Shown here piece by piece: positions 29,487 through 36,929 of a stretch of 64,000 bases of DNA (position 1 is the stretch's first letter; each line of letters opens with the position of its first letter). The notes below the pieces were generated by a model that saw only the letters and a list, made by a program, of their open reading frames with translations, was not told where the DNA came from and did not search any database. Origin of the DNA: Burkholderia sp. FERM BP-3421 (GTDB taxonomy: Bacteria > Pseudomonadota > Gammaproteobacteria > Burkholderiales > Burkholderiaceae). A program made the translations under genes and the position numbers. The stretch lies in contig NZ_CP117782.1 in the NCBI RefSeq assembly GCF_028657905.1, positions 3,782,001 through 3,846,000 on the forward strand, in the 5' to 3' direction.

Positions 29487-29854
29487 TGCGCGCGACGGCG
29501 CAGTGGGGCATGGCCCTGCTCGAAGTCATGATCGCGATGGGGGTGCTCGCGGTGTCCGCGCTCGGGGTTGCTGCCGCGCAGTTGTCGGTCGCGCGCGGCG
29601 CGCAGCAGGCGGCGTGGCGTGCGCATGCGCTGCTGGCCGCCGACAGTTACGCGGAGATGGCGCGCGGGCGTATTGCGGAAGGCATGCACGATGCGCCGGC
29701 CGCGTGGCTGGAGGCGCGGGTCGGCTTCGCCGACGCGGGGCCCGGCGTGCGGATCGTCACGCTGCGGCGCGCGCGCGGCGCGGCGGGCGCTTGTGACGGC
29801 GGCGCGCGCGAATGCGTGGCGCTGGCGTTCGCTGCTGGCGGAGCGGAACGATGA
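29483..29854 (+). CDS. pilV: Type IV minor pilin, PilV-like
   Basis: Short prepilin: the leader MMRATAQWG is followed by MALLEVMIAMGVLAVSALG, with Glu+5 after the predicted cleavage and Met at +1. 123 residues, small for PilV. Position between FimT- and PilW-type genes and the LLEVMIAM form, typical of PilV, are the basis for the name. Overlaps both neighbours as ATGA. Two adjacent ATGs (29483, 29486) are possible starts. Confidence 0.78.
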   Translation: MMRATAQWGMALLEVMIAMGVLAVSALGVAAAQLSVARGAQQAAWRAHALLAADSYAEMARGRIAEGMHDAPAAWLEARVGFADAGPGVRIVTLRRARGAAGACDGGARECVALAFAAGGAER

Positions 29855-30627
29855 AAGCGCCGGGAAGTACGCGCAATACCGGGCATGCGCTGCTCGAATG
29901 GCTGATCGCGATGACGCTCGCGGCCGTGATCAGCGGCGCGGCTTTCGCGCTGTACCGTGCCCATAAGCTGTCCTATGCGGCGGCGGCCGACGCCGCGCGA
30001 TTGCGCGATGCCGCCCAGTCCGCGCTGGAGATCGTGAGCGCACAGCTCCAGATGGCGGGGTTTGCGCCTCCGGATACCGCCTTGGCCGGTGTTCCCGGTC
30101 TGTTCGGCTGCGCGCGGGGGCGGCCGGTGGGCGCGGACGCCGATCCCGCGTGCGCGCCGCTCGCGGGCGGGTCGGATGGGGTGCTGGTTCGCTATGTCGG
30201 CGATGCGCTGAGCACCTGGCCGACCGCGGCGGGGCAGGCGTCCGATTGCCTCGGACAGGGCGTGGGCGCGACGGCGCTCGTCGTCAACCGGTACTACGCG
30301 CGCGTCAGCGCGTCCACTGGCGAGCCCGAACTGTATTGCGACGGCAGTGGCCGGCCCGGCGTCGGGCAGCCGCTCGTCGAGGGCGTCGAGCAGTTGCATC
30401 TGCGCTACCGGCTGCGCGGCGTGGACGGCTGGCGCGATGCGGCTTCGATCGCGGGGCGGTGGCGCGAGGTGATGGCGGTCGAGGTGTGCGTGCAGGTGCG
30501 CGGGGCGCTCGGTGGGCGGTCGATGCGTTACACGGATTGCGACGGACGCGTGCAGGTGGCCCGCGACACGCGGGCGCGGCTCGTGTTGTGTCATCGCGTT
30601 GCGATCCGCAACCAGGAGACGGCATGA
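29851..30627 (+). CDS. pilW: Type IV minor pilin, PilW-like
   Basis: Prepilin with leader MKAPGSTRNTG and mature start HALLEWLIAMTLAAVISGAA; Glu+5 is kept, but +1 is His, unlike the usual Phe or Met. The body includes a Cys-containing domain (LFGCARGRPVGADADPACAP) and ends with GRVQVARDTRARLV ... HRVAIRNQETA. 258 residues. The final 35 codons are the parent sequence of the 158-bp tandem repeat that continues downstream. The stop overlaps the ATG of the small repeat-encoded ORF at 30624. Confidence 0.82.
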   Translation: MKAPGSTRNTGHALLEWLIAMTLAAVISGAAFALYRAHKLSYAAAADAARLRDAAQSALEIVSAQLQMAGFAPPDTALAGVPGLFGCARGRPVGADADPACAPLAGGSDGVLVRYVGDALSTWPTAAGQASDCLGQGVGATALVVNRYYARVSASTGEPELYCDGSGRPGVGQPLVEGVEQLHLRYRLRGVDGWRDAASIAGRWREVMAVEVCVQVRGALGGRSMRYTDCDGRVQVARDTRARLVLCHRVAIRNQETA

Positions 30628-30980
30628 GGCGGGTCGATGTCAGTAAGCGCGTTGCGCGGTCGGTCCATTGGATGTGCGGTGCGCTACATCGATTGCGCAA
30701 CGGGCGCGTGCAGGCGGCTCGCGATATGCGGGCGCGGCTCGTGTTGCGTCATCGCGTTGCGATCCGCAACCAGGAGGCGGCATGAAGCAGGCCGATGTCA
30801 GTGTGCACGTTGCGCGGTCGGTCCATTGGATGTGCGGTGCGCTACATCGATTGCGCAACGGGCGCGTGCAGGCGGCTCGCGACCCGCGGGCGCGGCTCGT
30901 GTCGCGTCATCGCGTTGCGATCCGCAACCAGGAGGCGGCGAAGCGGGGCGACGTCGCCGTGCGCGTTGCGTGGCGGGGCA
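30523..30980 (+). repeat. 158-bp tandem repeat across the pilW/pilX junction
   Basis: Landmark CGCGTGCAGG recurs at 30547, 30705 and 30863, exactly 158 bp apart. Full units occupy 30624-30781 and 30782-30939 and differ at about ten positions by eye. The first copy is the 3' end of pilW (from about 30523) and the last partial copy is the ancestral 5' end of pilX (30940-30980). Each unit ends AACCAGGAG-CGGC followed by ATGA in units one and two, giving a ribosome-binding site, start and stop together. Unit three has lost AT of the ATGA. Confidence 0.93.
30624..30785 (+). CDS. Repeat-encoded 53-aa ORF between pilW and pilX
   Basis: Created by the tandem repeat: starts MRRVDVSKRVARSVHW and ends HRVAIRNQEAA, with the same C-terminal peptide as PilW. 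It overlaps pilW and pilX by four bases at each side (ATGA), and AGGAG precedes its ATG, so it can be translated by coupling. No signal peptide, prepilin site or membrane helix; basic composition. It may simply be a by-product that keeps ribosomes moving from pilW to pilX. Confidence 0.35.
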   Translation: MRRVDVSKRVARSVHWMCGALHRLRNGRVQAARDMRARLVLRHRVAIRNQEAA

Positions 30981-31537
30981 GGCATCACGCTCGTGTCGTG
31001 CGCGCGGCTCCGTCGAAAGGCATGGCGCTGCCCGTCGTGCTGGCCGTGATGGCGGCGCTGCTGGCGCTGACTGCCGCGTGGTTCGAGATCGCACTCGTCG
31101 AAGCCCGGCGCGGCGTCGGCCTTGCAAGCCGCGCGATCGCGTTTCGTGCGGCCGACGCCGCGCTGGACGCCTGCGTGAGCGCCGTTCTGCGCGGCGATCA
31201 TGCCGGCGGCGCGGCAAACGGTGGCATGTCTGCCGTCGACCTCGCCGAGGTCGACGGACCGCATGCCTCCGATCCGGCGCGCGGGCTCGCGCAATGGAGA
31301 CAGCCCGGTGCGTTCGATGCCGCCGCTGCCATTCGTCCGTTTGCCGCGTGGCCCGACGCCGCGCAGCCCCCGAGCTGCGTGATCGAGCGCAGCGGCGCGC
31401 CGGCAAGCGGCGAACTGATCACCGCGCGCGGCATCGGCGCGACGCGGGCGACGGTCGAATGGCTGCAGGCGCAGATCAGAGTGGACGGCGAACGCGTCGT
31501 GCGCCGCTGGCGGCGCATCGTGCAGGGCGGCGGCTGA
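30782..31537 (+). CDS. pilX: PilX-like minor pilin with repeat-extended leader
   Basis: Prepilin-type protein: hydrophobic start MALPVVLAVMAALLALTAAW follows a Gly in KG, as in PilX, which often lacks Glu+5. The mature part is about 171 residues. From the ATG at 30782 the leader is 80 residues because the third repeat unit is fused in frame through a 2-nt deletion near 30939/30940. Without that loss, the gene would start MKRGDVAVRVAW and have a 28-residue leader. A later in-frame GTG at about 30959 could restore a 21-residue leader but lies 23 bases from the AGGAGG. PilE-type gene follows with a one-base overlap. Confidence 0.68.
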   Translation: MKQADVSVHVARSVHWMCGALHRLRNGRVQAARDPRARLVSRHRVAIRNQEAAKRGDVAVRVAWRGRHHARVVRAAPSKGMALPVVLAVMAALLALTAAWFEIALVEARRGVGLASRAIAFRAADAALDACVSAVLRGDHAGGAANGGMSAVDLAEVDGPHASDPARGLAQWRQPGAFDAAAAIRPFAAWPDAAQPPSCVIERSGAPASGELITARGIGATRATVEWLQAQIRVDGERVVRRWRRIVQGGG

Positions 31538-31986
31538 TGCGCGTCGTCGTCTCGCGCAGCCCGGCGCGCCTGCGTCGTGGCGTGTCGCTCGTCGAGCTGA
31601 TGATCGTGCTTGCCGTCGCGGCGGTCCTGGCTGCATTCGCGGTGCCATCCTACCGGCATCACATCGCACGGGGGCACAGGTTCGATGCGATGGCGGCGCT
31701 GTATCGGGCCGCGCACCATGTCGAGATGCTCGAGACGGGTTTGCCGGCGCGTCTGCCCGACGGATTCGACCGTGTTCCCGCGCATGGGCGGGCCGTCTAT
31801 GAACTCGTGCTGCGCGCACCCGAGAGCGGGACGGGGAGCTACACGCTCGAAGCCCGCCCGAGCCCCGGTGGCGCGATGCGCGACGATGCGTGCGGCATCT
31901 ATGTCCTGCACGCGGATGGCGTCCGCGAGAACCGCGCCGCTGGTGATCCCTCGGTGATGCCCGACGGCTGCTGGTCCACGCGCTGA
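31537..31986 (+). CDS. pilE: Type IV pilin, PilE-like
   Basis: Prepilin with leader MRVVVSRSPARLRRG and mature start VSLVELMIVLAVAAVLAAFA; Glu+5 present, Val at +1. The remaining part has the ComP/PilE form PSYRHHIARGHRFDAMAALY and a C-terminal Cys pair (DDACGIYV, MPDGCW) that may close the D-region loop. 149 residues. Last gene of the minor-pilin operon; ATG overlaps the pilX stop as TGATG. Confidence 0.85.
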   Translation: MRVVVSRSPARLRRGVSLVELMIVLAVAAVLAAFAVPSYRHHIARGHRFDAMAALYRAAHHVEMLETGLPARLPDGFDRVPAHGRAVYELVLRAPESGTGSYTLEARPSPGGAMRDDACGIYVLHADGVRENRAAGDPSVMPDGCWSTR

Positions 31987-32031
31987 ACAACGAACGGCGC
32001 AGCACGAGGCGGGCGCCGTCGCGACGACTGG

Positions 32032-32478
32032 CTACGCGTTAGCGTCGTCGCCCGTCCGATCGGCGGACCGCATCTGTCTCCAGGCCTGGTAGGCGCCCCA
32101 GCCGGCGAGGCCAAGGGCGCCCCACTTGATCGCGGGCTTCAGTCCCGCGCCGAGCAGCGAGCGCATGGGCCGCGCGAGCGCGGCGGAGACGATCGAGCTG
32201 ATCAACGGATATTGGCTGACGAGCGTGTTGAGGCTCGCGTTCACGCCCTTCGCGGAGCGGCCGAGCGGGCCGCCCGAGAAATTCGGCAGCAGCAGTTTCA
32301 GCCACTTGAAATGCGTGACGGCCTGACGCAGCTCCGCGCCCGCCTGGGCAAATTCCAGGCGCTCGACGTCGGAGCGCAGGATCAGCAGTTCCTTGCGCAG
32401 CGCGCGGTGCTGGGCCGCGCTCATCGGCCGCCTGGACGACGGCGGGCGGAACGGTTGGCCGGATTCGTATTGGCTCAT
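32032..32478 (-). CDS. DUF3318-type protein
   Basis: Conserved protein of unknown function that follows DUF883 and holin-like genes in Burkholderia. 148 residues starting MSQYESGQPF. Residues 35-60 are a charged helix (KELLILRSDVERLEFAQAG), and the C-terminal part has two weakly hydrophobic segments (ISSIVSAALARPM and IKWGALGLAGWGAYQAW) suggesting membrane association. The family assignment rests on gene order and general appearance. Lies 41 bp downstream of the holin-like gene. Confidence 0.7.
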   Translation of the reverse strand: MSQYESGQPFRPPSSRRPMSAAQHRALRKELLILRSDVERLEFAQAGAELRQAVTHFKWLKLLLPNFSGGPLGRSAKGVNASLNTLVSQYPLISSIVSAALARPMRSLLGAGLKPAIKWGALGLAGWGAYQAWRQMRSADRTGDDANA

Positions 32479-32519
32479 GGCGCGTGGGCGAGAAAAGTGG
32501 AAAGGCGCGCGACGCGCGA

Positions 32520-32906
32520 TCAGGATTTGCCGCGGAACAGCGCGCGGTCTTTTTCCAGCTCGTTCAGCGTGGTCTCGAACACGCTCGGCGCATCGCGCAG
32601 GCCGGCGCGCGCCTTCAGCGCGCAGACGAGCCCCGCGATCGCATAGAGCGAAGTCAGGCCGGCAAGCGCCTGCCAGCGGTAGGTGTCCCAGAACGCGATC
32701 GCGATCAGCACCGTCAGGCTGATGAGCGCCATGGTCGCCAGCATCATCGCGGCAAGACCGAGGAACAGCACGGCCAGCAGGCGTTCTTTTTCTTCGGCGA
32801 GTTCGATGCCGATCAGTTCGAGCCGCGTTTGCAGCAGCGCGAACACGGAACCCAGCAGGCGGCGCAGCGGACCGTGCGCGGACGAGGACGATGAGGTGTC
32901 TGTCAT
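32520..32906 (-). CDS. Holin-superfamily III-like membrane protein (DUF1469/YqjE type)
   Basis: Two hydrophobic helices (about residues 43-66 and 72-95) after LLQTRLELIGIELAEEKERL, the typical YqjE/Actinobacteria-type holin-like signature. 128 residues. The term holin is a family label only: no phage genes are nearby. It forms a trio with DUF883 upstream (113 bp) and the DUF3318-type gene downstream, an arrangement linked to the inner membrane and stationary phase in enterobacterial YqjD/E/K. Confidence 0.85.
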   Translation of the reverse strand: MTDTSSSSSAHGPLRRLLGSVFALLQTRLELIGIELAEEKERLLAVLFLGLAAMMLATMALISLTVLIAIAFWDTYRWQALAGLTSLYAIAGLVCALKARAGLRDAPSVFETTLNELEKDRALFRGKS

Positions 32907-33019
32907 GGGGTAAGCAGTGGGCGCGGGCGGGGGACGGCCAGCCCGGAACCGGCCGCGGCGCGGGGCGCCGGCCGGACACCGGGGTGAGTGCGGCAGGCGT
33001 CGGCCTGCGCGGCGGCGCG

Positions 33020-33322
33020 TTACTTGCGGTTGATCAGCAGGCCGACCAGCACGCCGACGCCCGCGGCGATGCCGATCGAGGTCCACGGATGCTCGTGCAC
33101 GTAGTCGTCGGTCGCGCGGACGGCCTTCTTGCCCTTCTCGACCACGACGACCTGCACGTCAGCCGCTTTTTCCTTTGCCTGCTTGAGGCGCGACAGCGCC
33201 TTCTCGCGCAGTTCGGTCGCCCGGTCGCCCGTGCTGCTTGCGGCTTGTTTCAACAGATCTTCTGCATCCGCGAGAACGGTTTTGATATCCGACATCAGTT
33301 TCTCCTTGTTGACTTCCGACAT
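33020..33322 (-). CDS. DUF883 family protein (ElaB/YqjD-like)
   Basis: C-tail-anchored protein: residues 1-70 form a charged amphipathic helix (LKQAASSTGDRATELREKAL), then HEHPWTSIGIAAGVGVLVGL, the glycine-rich membrane anchor characteristic of ElaB/YqjD, which bind ribosomes at the inner membrane in stationary phase. 100 residues from ATG 33320-33322, preceded by GGGAGTCGCA; an upstream ATG at 33337 is less well placed. First gene of the trio. Confidence 0.9.
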   Translation of the reverse strand: MSEVNKEKLMSDIKTVLADAEDLLKQAASSTGDRATELREKALSRLKQAKEKAADVQVVVVEKGKKAVRATDDYVHEHPWTSIGIAAGVGVLVGLLINRK

Positions 33323-33637
33323 TGCGACTCCCTTCATGCTGCAGCGTACCGCACCCCGACATCCTAGCGAAACCCGTGCCCGCTGGCGAGCGAACCCGGT
33401 CGATCGTGGGCGCGCGGCGTTTTCACGCCGAGTCATCGGCCTGCAAAAGTGATAAAGACTTGATCCGGAACGAAAAAGTTTCCGGCATGGCTTACCGCGT
33501 CGGCAAAAATGACAAAAATATATGAATATCTGACGGAATAATCGTTCGCGCCGCGCGCAGGTTCCCGTAAGCTCGACTATTCCCCGTGCGCGCCGTGCGC
33601 GCGGATTCCGCCCACGCACCGATCAAGGAGCTGCAAC

Positions 33638-34276
33638 ATGAGTCTACGTCTTGGCGACACCGCCCCGGATTTCGAGCAGGATTCGAGCCTCGGCCGCATC
33701 AAGTTCCACGAATGGCTCGGCGACAGCTGGGGCGTGCTGTTCTCGCATCCGGCGGACTACACGCCCGTGTGCACGACGGAGCTGGGCCTGACCGCGAAGC
33801 TCAAGGACGAGTTCGCGAAGCGCAACGTGAAGCCGATCGCGCTGTCGGTCGACAGCGTCGAGTCGCACCAGGGCTGGATCAACGACATCAACGAGACCCA
33901 GGCGGCGAGCGTCGGCTTCCCGATCATCGCGGACGGCGACCGGAAGGTCTCGCAGCTGTACGACATGATCCACCCGAATGCGAGCGAGACCTTCACCGTG
34001 CGTTCGCTGTTCGTGATCGACCCGAACAAGAAGGTGCGCCTCACGATCACCTATCCGGCGAGCACCGGCCGCAACTTCGACGAAGTGCTGCGCGTGATCG
34101 ATTCGCTGCAGCTGACCGACAACTACAAGGTCGCGACGCCGGGCAACTGGAAGGACGGCGACGATGTCGTGATCGTGCCGTCGCTGAAGGACGAGGACGA
34201 GATCAAGCAGCGCTTCCCGAAGGGCTACAAGGCGCTGCGTCCGTACCTGCGTCTCACGCCGCAGCCGAACAAGTAA
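33638..34276 (+). CDS. 1-Cys peroxiredoxin (Prx6-type)
   Basis: Thiol peroxidase reducing hydrogen peroxide and organic hydroperoxides. The peroxidatic Cys45 lies in DYTPVCTTELG, and the family's C-terminal extension (DDVVIVPSLKDEDEIKQRFP) identifies the Prx6/AhpC-long group that lacks a resolving Cys in the usual AhpC place. 212 residues is typical. Preceded by AAGGAGCTGCAAC, a good ribosome-binding site. Downstream lies the insertion-sequence remnant, whose left end supplies a terminator-like hairpin. Confidence 0.95.
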   Translation: MSLRLGDTAPDFEQDSSLGRIKFHEWLGDSWGVLFSHPADYTPVCTTELGLTAKLKDEFAKRNVKPIALSVDSVESHQGWINDINETQAASVGFPIIADGDRKVSQLYDMIHPNASETFTVRSLFVIDPNKKVRLTITYPASTGRNFDEVLRVIDSLQLTDNYKVATPGNWKDGDDVVIVPSLKDEDEIKQRFPKGYKALRPYLRLTPQPNK

Positions 34277-34314
34277 GCGGCGCCGTCCGGAAAGAAAAAC
34301 CCCCGGCATGCCGG

Positions 34315-34352
34315 TAATGCCGTTCAGTTAAGACCTGAACGGCATTTTCTTT
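34315..34352 (+). terminator. Hairpin made by the IS left end, terminator-like
   Basis: AATGCCGTTCAG (34315-34326) pairs perfectly with CTGAACGGCATT (34334-34345) around a 7-nt loop and is followed by TTTTCTTTT. The left arm is the IS inverted repeat; the right arm is a second copy of the right-end sequence. It would end rightward transcripts from the peroxiredoxin gene. Confidence 0.65.
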
Positions 34353-34388
34353 TGGGGTTGGAGTTGTAACCGGCGGGCCAAGCTGCTC

Positions 34389-34765
34389 GCGTTTGACGCG
34401 ATGCTGACCGACCACCCGATCTTCATGCTGGATCGCAGCCGGACCGTCGACGGCATCTACCAGGCAATCGGGGGGCGTTGATCGCCTACAACCTGATTCG
34501 TCGCGAAATGGCTTGCGCTGCCTTCGAGGCCAAGTGCGAACCGAGCGAACTCAGCTTCGTTCGCTCGCGCCATCTCATCCAGCACGAAATGATGTGGGCC
34601 GCGCGTACGCCTGCCTTCGCCAAGCTGCCCGCCGTCCTCAGGCGACTTCGCGCACACCTCAAGCTGCTCATCAACGTAAAACGGCCCGATCGCAAATGCG
34701 ATCGGGCCGTCAAGTCCCGTCCTGCTCGTTATCCCGTCCGCTTCCTAGGAAAGAACCTTAACTGA
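34389..34765 (+). pseudogene. IS4-family transposase fragment (frameshifted)
   Basis: The frame reading FDAMLTDHPIFMLDRSRTVD and GIYQ matches the region before the conserved IS4 motif, but a missing base near 34463 shifts the frame so that LIAYNLIRREMA and HLIQHEMMWAARTPAF continue in another frame to KNLN and stop. An intact element would be expected to read GIYQEIWG-LIAYNLIR. The stop codon lies inside the right inverted repeat. N-terminal and catalytic DDE parts are absent, so it cannot be active. Confidence 0.8.
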
Positions 34766-34773
34766 ACGGCATT

Positions 34774-34796
34774 AGCGCTGACAGCGGCGCTTTTTT
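34774..34796 (+). terminator. Intrinsic terminator right of the IS remnant
   Basis: AGCGCTG (34774-34780) pairs with CGGCGCT (34785-34791), including one G-T pair, around a 4-nt loop ACAG, followed by six T residues. It would stop rightward transcription before the convergent gcdH gene. Confidence 0.7.
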
Positions 34797-34817
34797 CATG
34801 CGGAAGCGGGGCGTCGC

Positions 34818-36005
34818 TCAGAAGAACGCCTGGATGCCCGTCTGCGCGCGCCCGAGGATCAGCGCGTGGATGTCGTGCGTGCCCTCGTAGGTGTTCACCA
34901 CCTCGAGATTCACGAGATGGCGAGCGACGCCGAACTCGTCGGAGATGCCGTTGCCGCCCAGCATGTCGCGGGCGAGCCGTGCGATGTCGAGCGACTTGCC
35001 GCACGAATTGCGCTTCATGATCGAGGTGATCTCGACGGCGGCCGTGCCTTCGTCCTTCATGCGGCCGAGCCGCAGCACGCCTTGCAGGCCGAGCGTGATC
35101 TCGGTCTGCATGTCGGCGAGCTTCTTCTGGATCAACTGGTTCGCGGCGAGCGGGCGGCCGAACTGGTGGCGGTCGAGCACGTACTGGCGCGCGGTGTGCC
35201 AGCAGGATTCGGCCGCGCCGAGCGCGCCCCACGCGATGCCGTAGCGCGCCGAGTTCAGGCAGGTGAAGGGGCCGCGCAGGCCGGTCACGTTCGGCAGGCG
35301 GTTCTCTTTCGGCACGAACACCTCGTCGAGCACGATCTCGCCCGTGATCGACGTGCGCAGGCCGACCTTGCCGTGAATCGCAGGCGTGCTGAGGCCCTTC
35401 CAGCCCTGTTCGAGGATGAAGCCGTGGATCGCGTCGCGGCCGTCTTCCTCCAGCTTTGCCCACACCACGAACACGTCGGCGATCGGCGAATTGGTGATCC
35501 ACATCTTCGCGCCCGACAGCGCGTAGCCGCCCGGCACCTTCTTCGCGCGCGTCACCATGCTGCCCGGATCCGAGCCGTGGTTCGGCTCGGTCAGGCCGAA
35601 GCAGCCGATCCATTCGCCGCTCGCGAGCTTCGGCAGGTACTTCTGTTTCTGCGCCTCGGAGCCGAATTCGTGGATCGGCACCATCACGAGCGACGACTGT
35701 ACCGACATCATCGAGCGATAGCCCGAATCGACGCGCTCCACCTCGCGCGCGATCAACCCGTAGCTCACGTAGTTCAGGCCCGGGCCGCCGTATTGCTCGG
35801 GGATCGTCGGCCCGAGCAGGCCGATTTCGCCCATCTCCCGGAAGATCGCCGCGTCGGTGCGCTCGTGACGGAACGATTCGGTCACGCGCGGCGCGAGCTT
35901 GTCGCGCGCGTAGGCGTGCGCGGCGTCGCGCACCATGCGTTCGTCTTCGCCCAACTGCTGGTCGAGCAGCAGTGGATCGTCCCAGTGGAAGCTTGCAGCG
36001 GCCAT
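34818..36005 (-). CDS. gcdH: Glutaryl-CoA dehydrogenase
   Basis: FAD enzyme oxidising and decarboxylating glutaryl-CoA to crotonyl-CoA in lysine, tryptophan and benzoate degradation. Acyl-CoA dehydrogenase signatures [16 protein letters not shown] and [17 protein letters not shown] are present; the catalytic base is Glu374 in [17 protein letters not shown]. The N-terminal [13 protein letters not shown] and GEDERMVRD match the glutaryl-CoA group. 395 residues. An IclR regulator is divergently encoded, with a 17-bp palindrome between them that probably controls this gene. Confidence 0.93.
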   Translation of the reverse strand: MAAASFHWDDPLLLDQQLGEDERMVRDAAHAYARDKLAPRVTESFRHERTDAAIFREMGEIGLLGPTIPEQYGGPGLNYVSYGLIAREVERVDSGYRSMMSVQSSLVMVPIHEFGSEAQKQKYLPKLASGEWIGCFGLTEPNHGSDPGSMVTRAKKVPGGYALSGAKMWITNSPIADVFVVWAKLEEDGRDAIHGFILEQGWKGLSTPAIHGKVGLRTSITGEIVLDEVFVPKENRLPNVTGLRGPFTCLNSARYGIAWGALGAAESCWHTARQYVLDRHQFGRPLAANQLIQKKLADMQTEITLGLQGVLRLGRMKDEGTAAVEITSIMKRNSCGKSLDIARLARDMLGGNGISDEFGVARHLVNLEVVNTYEGTHDIHALILGRAQTGIQAFF

Positions 36006-36030
36006 CGTCTCATCTCCTCGCTTGACTGAA

Positions 36031-36047
36031 GTTCCGCAGTGCGGAAC
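36031..36047. promoter_or_regulatory. Palindromic operator candidate between gcdH and IclR gene
   Basis: GTTCCGCA-G-TGCGGAAC is a perfect 8+1+8 inverted repeat in the 76-bp divergent spacer, 26 bp upstream of the gcdH ATG and about 35-50 bp upstream of the IclR start. Its form and location fit an IclR-family binding site overlapping the gcdH promoter. Confidence 0.7.
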
Positions 36048-36081
36048 AATGTTTTGCAAATTGCACTCAGTGTAGCACCCG

Positions 36082-36873
36082 ATGATTCTTTCGACCATGG
36101 ACGACACCCCGCTCGACGAACGCAAGTTCGTCGTCGCGCTGGCCCGCGGGCTCGATCTGCTGCGCGCGTTCCGGCCCGGCGAGACGATGCTCGGCAACCG
36201 CGATTTCGTCGAGCGCACCGGCTTGCCGAAGGCGACGGTCAACCGCCTCGCGTACACCCTGTCCGTGCTCGGCTACCTGCGCTACGACGACGCGCTCGGC
36301 AAGTACGCGCTCGACACGGGCGTGCTGTCGCTCGGCTATGCGCTGCTGGCGGGCGCCGACGTGCTCGAACTGGCCCGGCCGCACCTGCGCGCGCTCGCGC
36401 GCGAGATCGGCGCGGCGGTGTCGCTCGGCTGCCGCGACGGCCTCGACATGATCTATCTGGAGACGATCCGCAGCGAGACCGCCTTGACGCTCGGCCTCGC
36501 GGCCGGTTCGCGGCTGTCGATGCTGACCAGCTCGATGGGGCGCGCCTATCTCGCGGTGCAGCCCGTCGAGGTGCGCGAGGCGCTGTTCGCGGAGCTGCGC
36601 AAGGGGGCGGGCGGGGGGCGCGCGGCCGCCGCGCAGATCGAGGCGGCGCGGCGGGCGGTCGACGAATTCGCGGCCACCGGCTGCTGTTATTCGTTTCGCG
36701 ACTGGCACGACGACGTGAACGCGGCCGCGGTGCCGTTCCGCGAACCGCGCGAAGGGCGCTGGCTGATCCTGAGCTGCAGCGGGCCGGCCTCGTCGATGAG
36801 CGAGGCGGTGTTCCGCAACCGGATCGGCCCGAAGCTGCGCGCGCTCGCCCGGCGTTTCGGCCAGCCGGCCTGA
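36082..36873 (+). CDS. IclR-family transcriptional regulator
   Basis: Predicted regulator of gcdH. Winged helix-turn-helix near residues 12-70 ([51 protein letters not shown]), then the IclR effector domain ([39 protein letters not shown]). 263 residues from ATG 36082; ATG 36097 ([11 protein letters not shown]) is an alternative. Divergent from gcdH with a shared palindrome. Ligand probably related to glutaryl-CoA or aromatic catabolism, by context only. Confidence 0.92.
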   Translation: MILSTMDDTPLDERKFVVALARGLDLLRAFRPGETMLGNRDFVERTGLPKATVNRLAYTLSVLGYLRYDDALGKYALDTGVLSLGYALLAGADVLELARPHLRALAREIGAAVSLGCRDGLDMIYLETIRSETALTLGLAAGSRLSMLTSSMGRAYLAVQPVEVREALFAELRKGAGGGRAAAAQIEAARRAVDEFAATGCCYSFRDWHDDVNAAAVPFREPREGRWLILSCSGPASSMSEAVFRNRIGPKLRALARRFGQPA

Positions 36874-36929
36874 CGGCGCGAAACCGTTGCGGTATCGTGG
36901 GCGGGCGCGGGCCAACGGCGGGAGGCGGC

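Larger units (their letters stand above)
34314..34774 (+). mobile_element. Decayed IS4-family insertion sequence (461 bp)
   Basis: Bounded by a perfect 18-bp inverted repeat: TAATGCCGTTCAGTTAAG at 34314-34331 and its complement at 34757-34774. Inside remains only the 3' third of a transposase gene. No target-site duplication is visible directly outside the ends. The element is far shorter than an intact IS4-type element (typically over 1.2 kb), so most of the interior has been deleted while both ends survived. Confidence 0.85.

Noticed and set aside
30523..30980. CRISPR-like array
   Set aside because: Units are 158 bp, directly adjacent without unique spacers, and are derived from the flanking pil genes.
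32520..32906. Possible prophage because of a holin-family protein
   Set aside because: No lysin, integrase or structural genes nearby; the DUF883 and DUF3318-type neighbours mark the chromosomal YqjD/E-type envelope trio.
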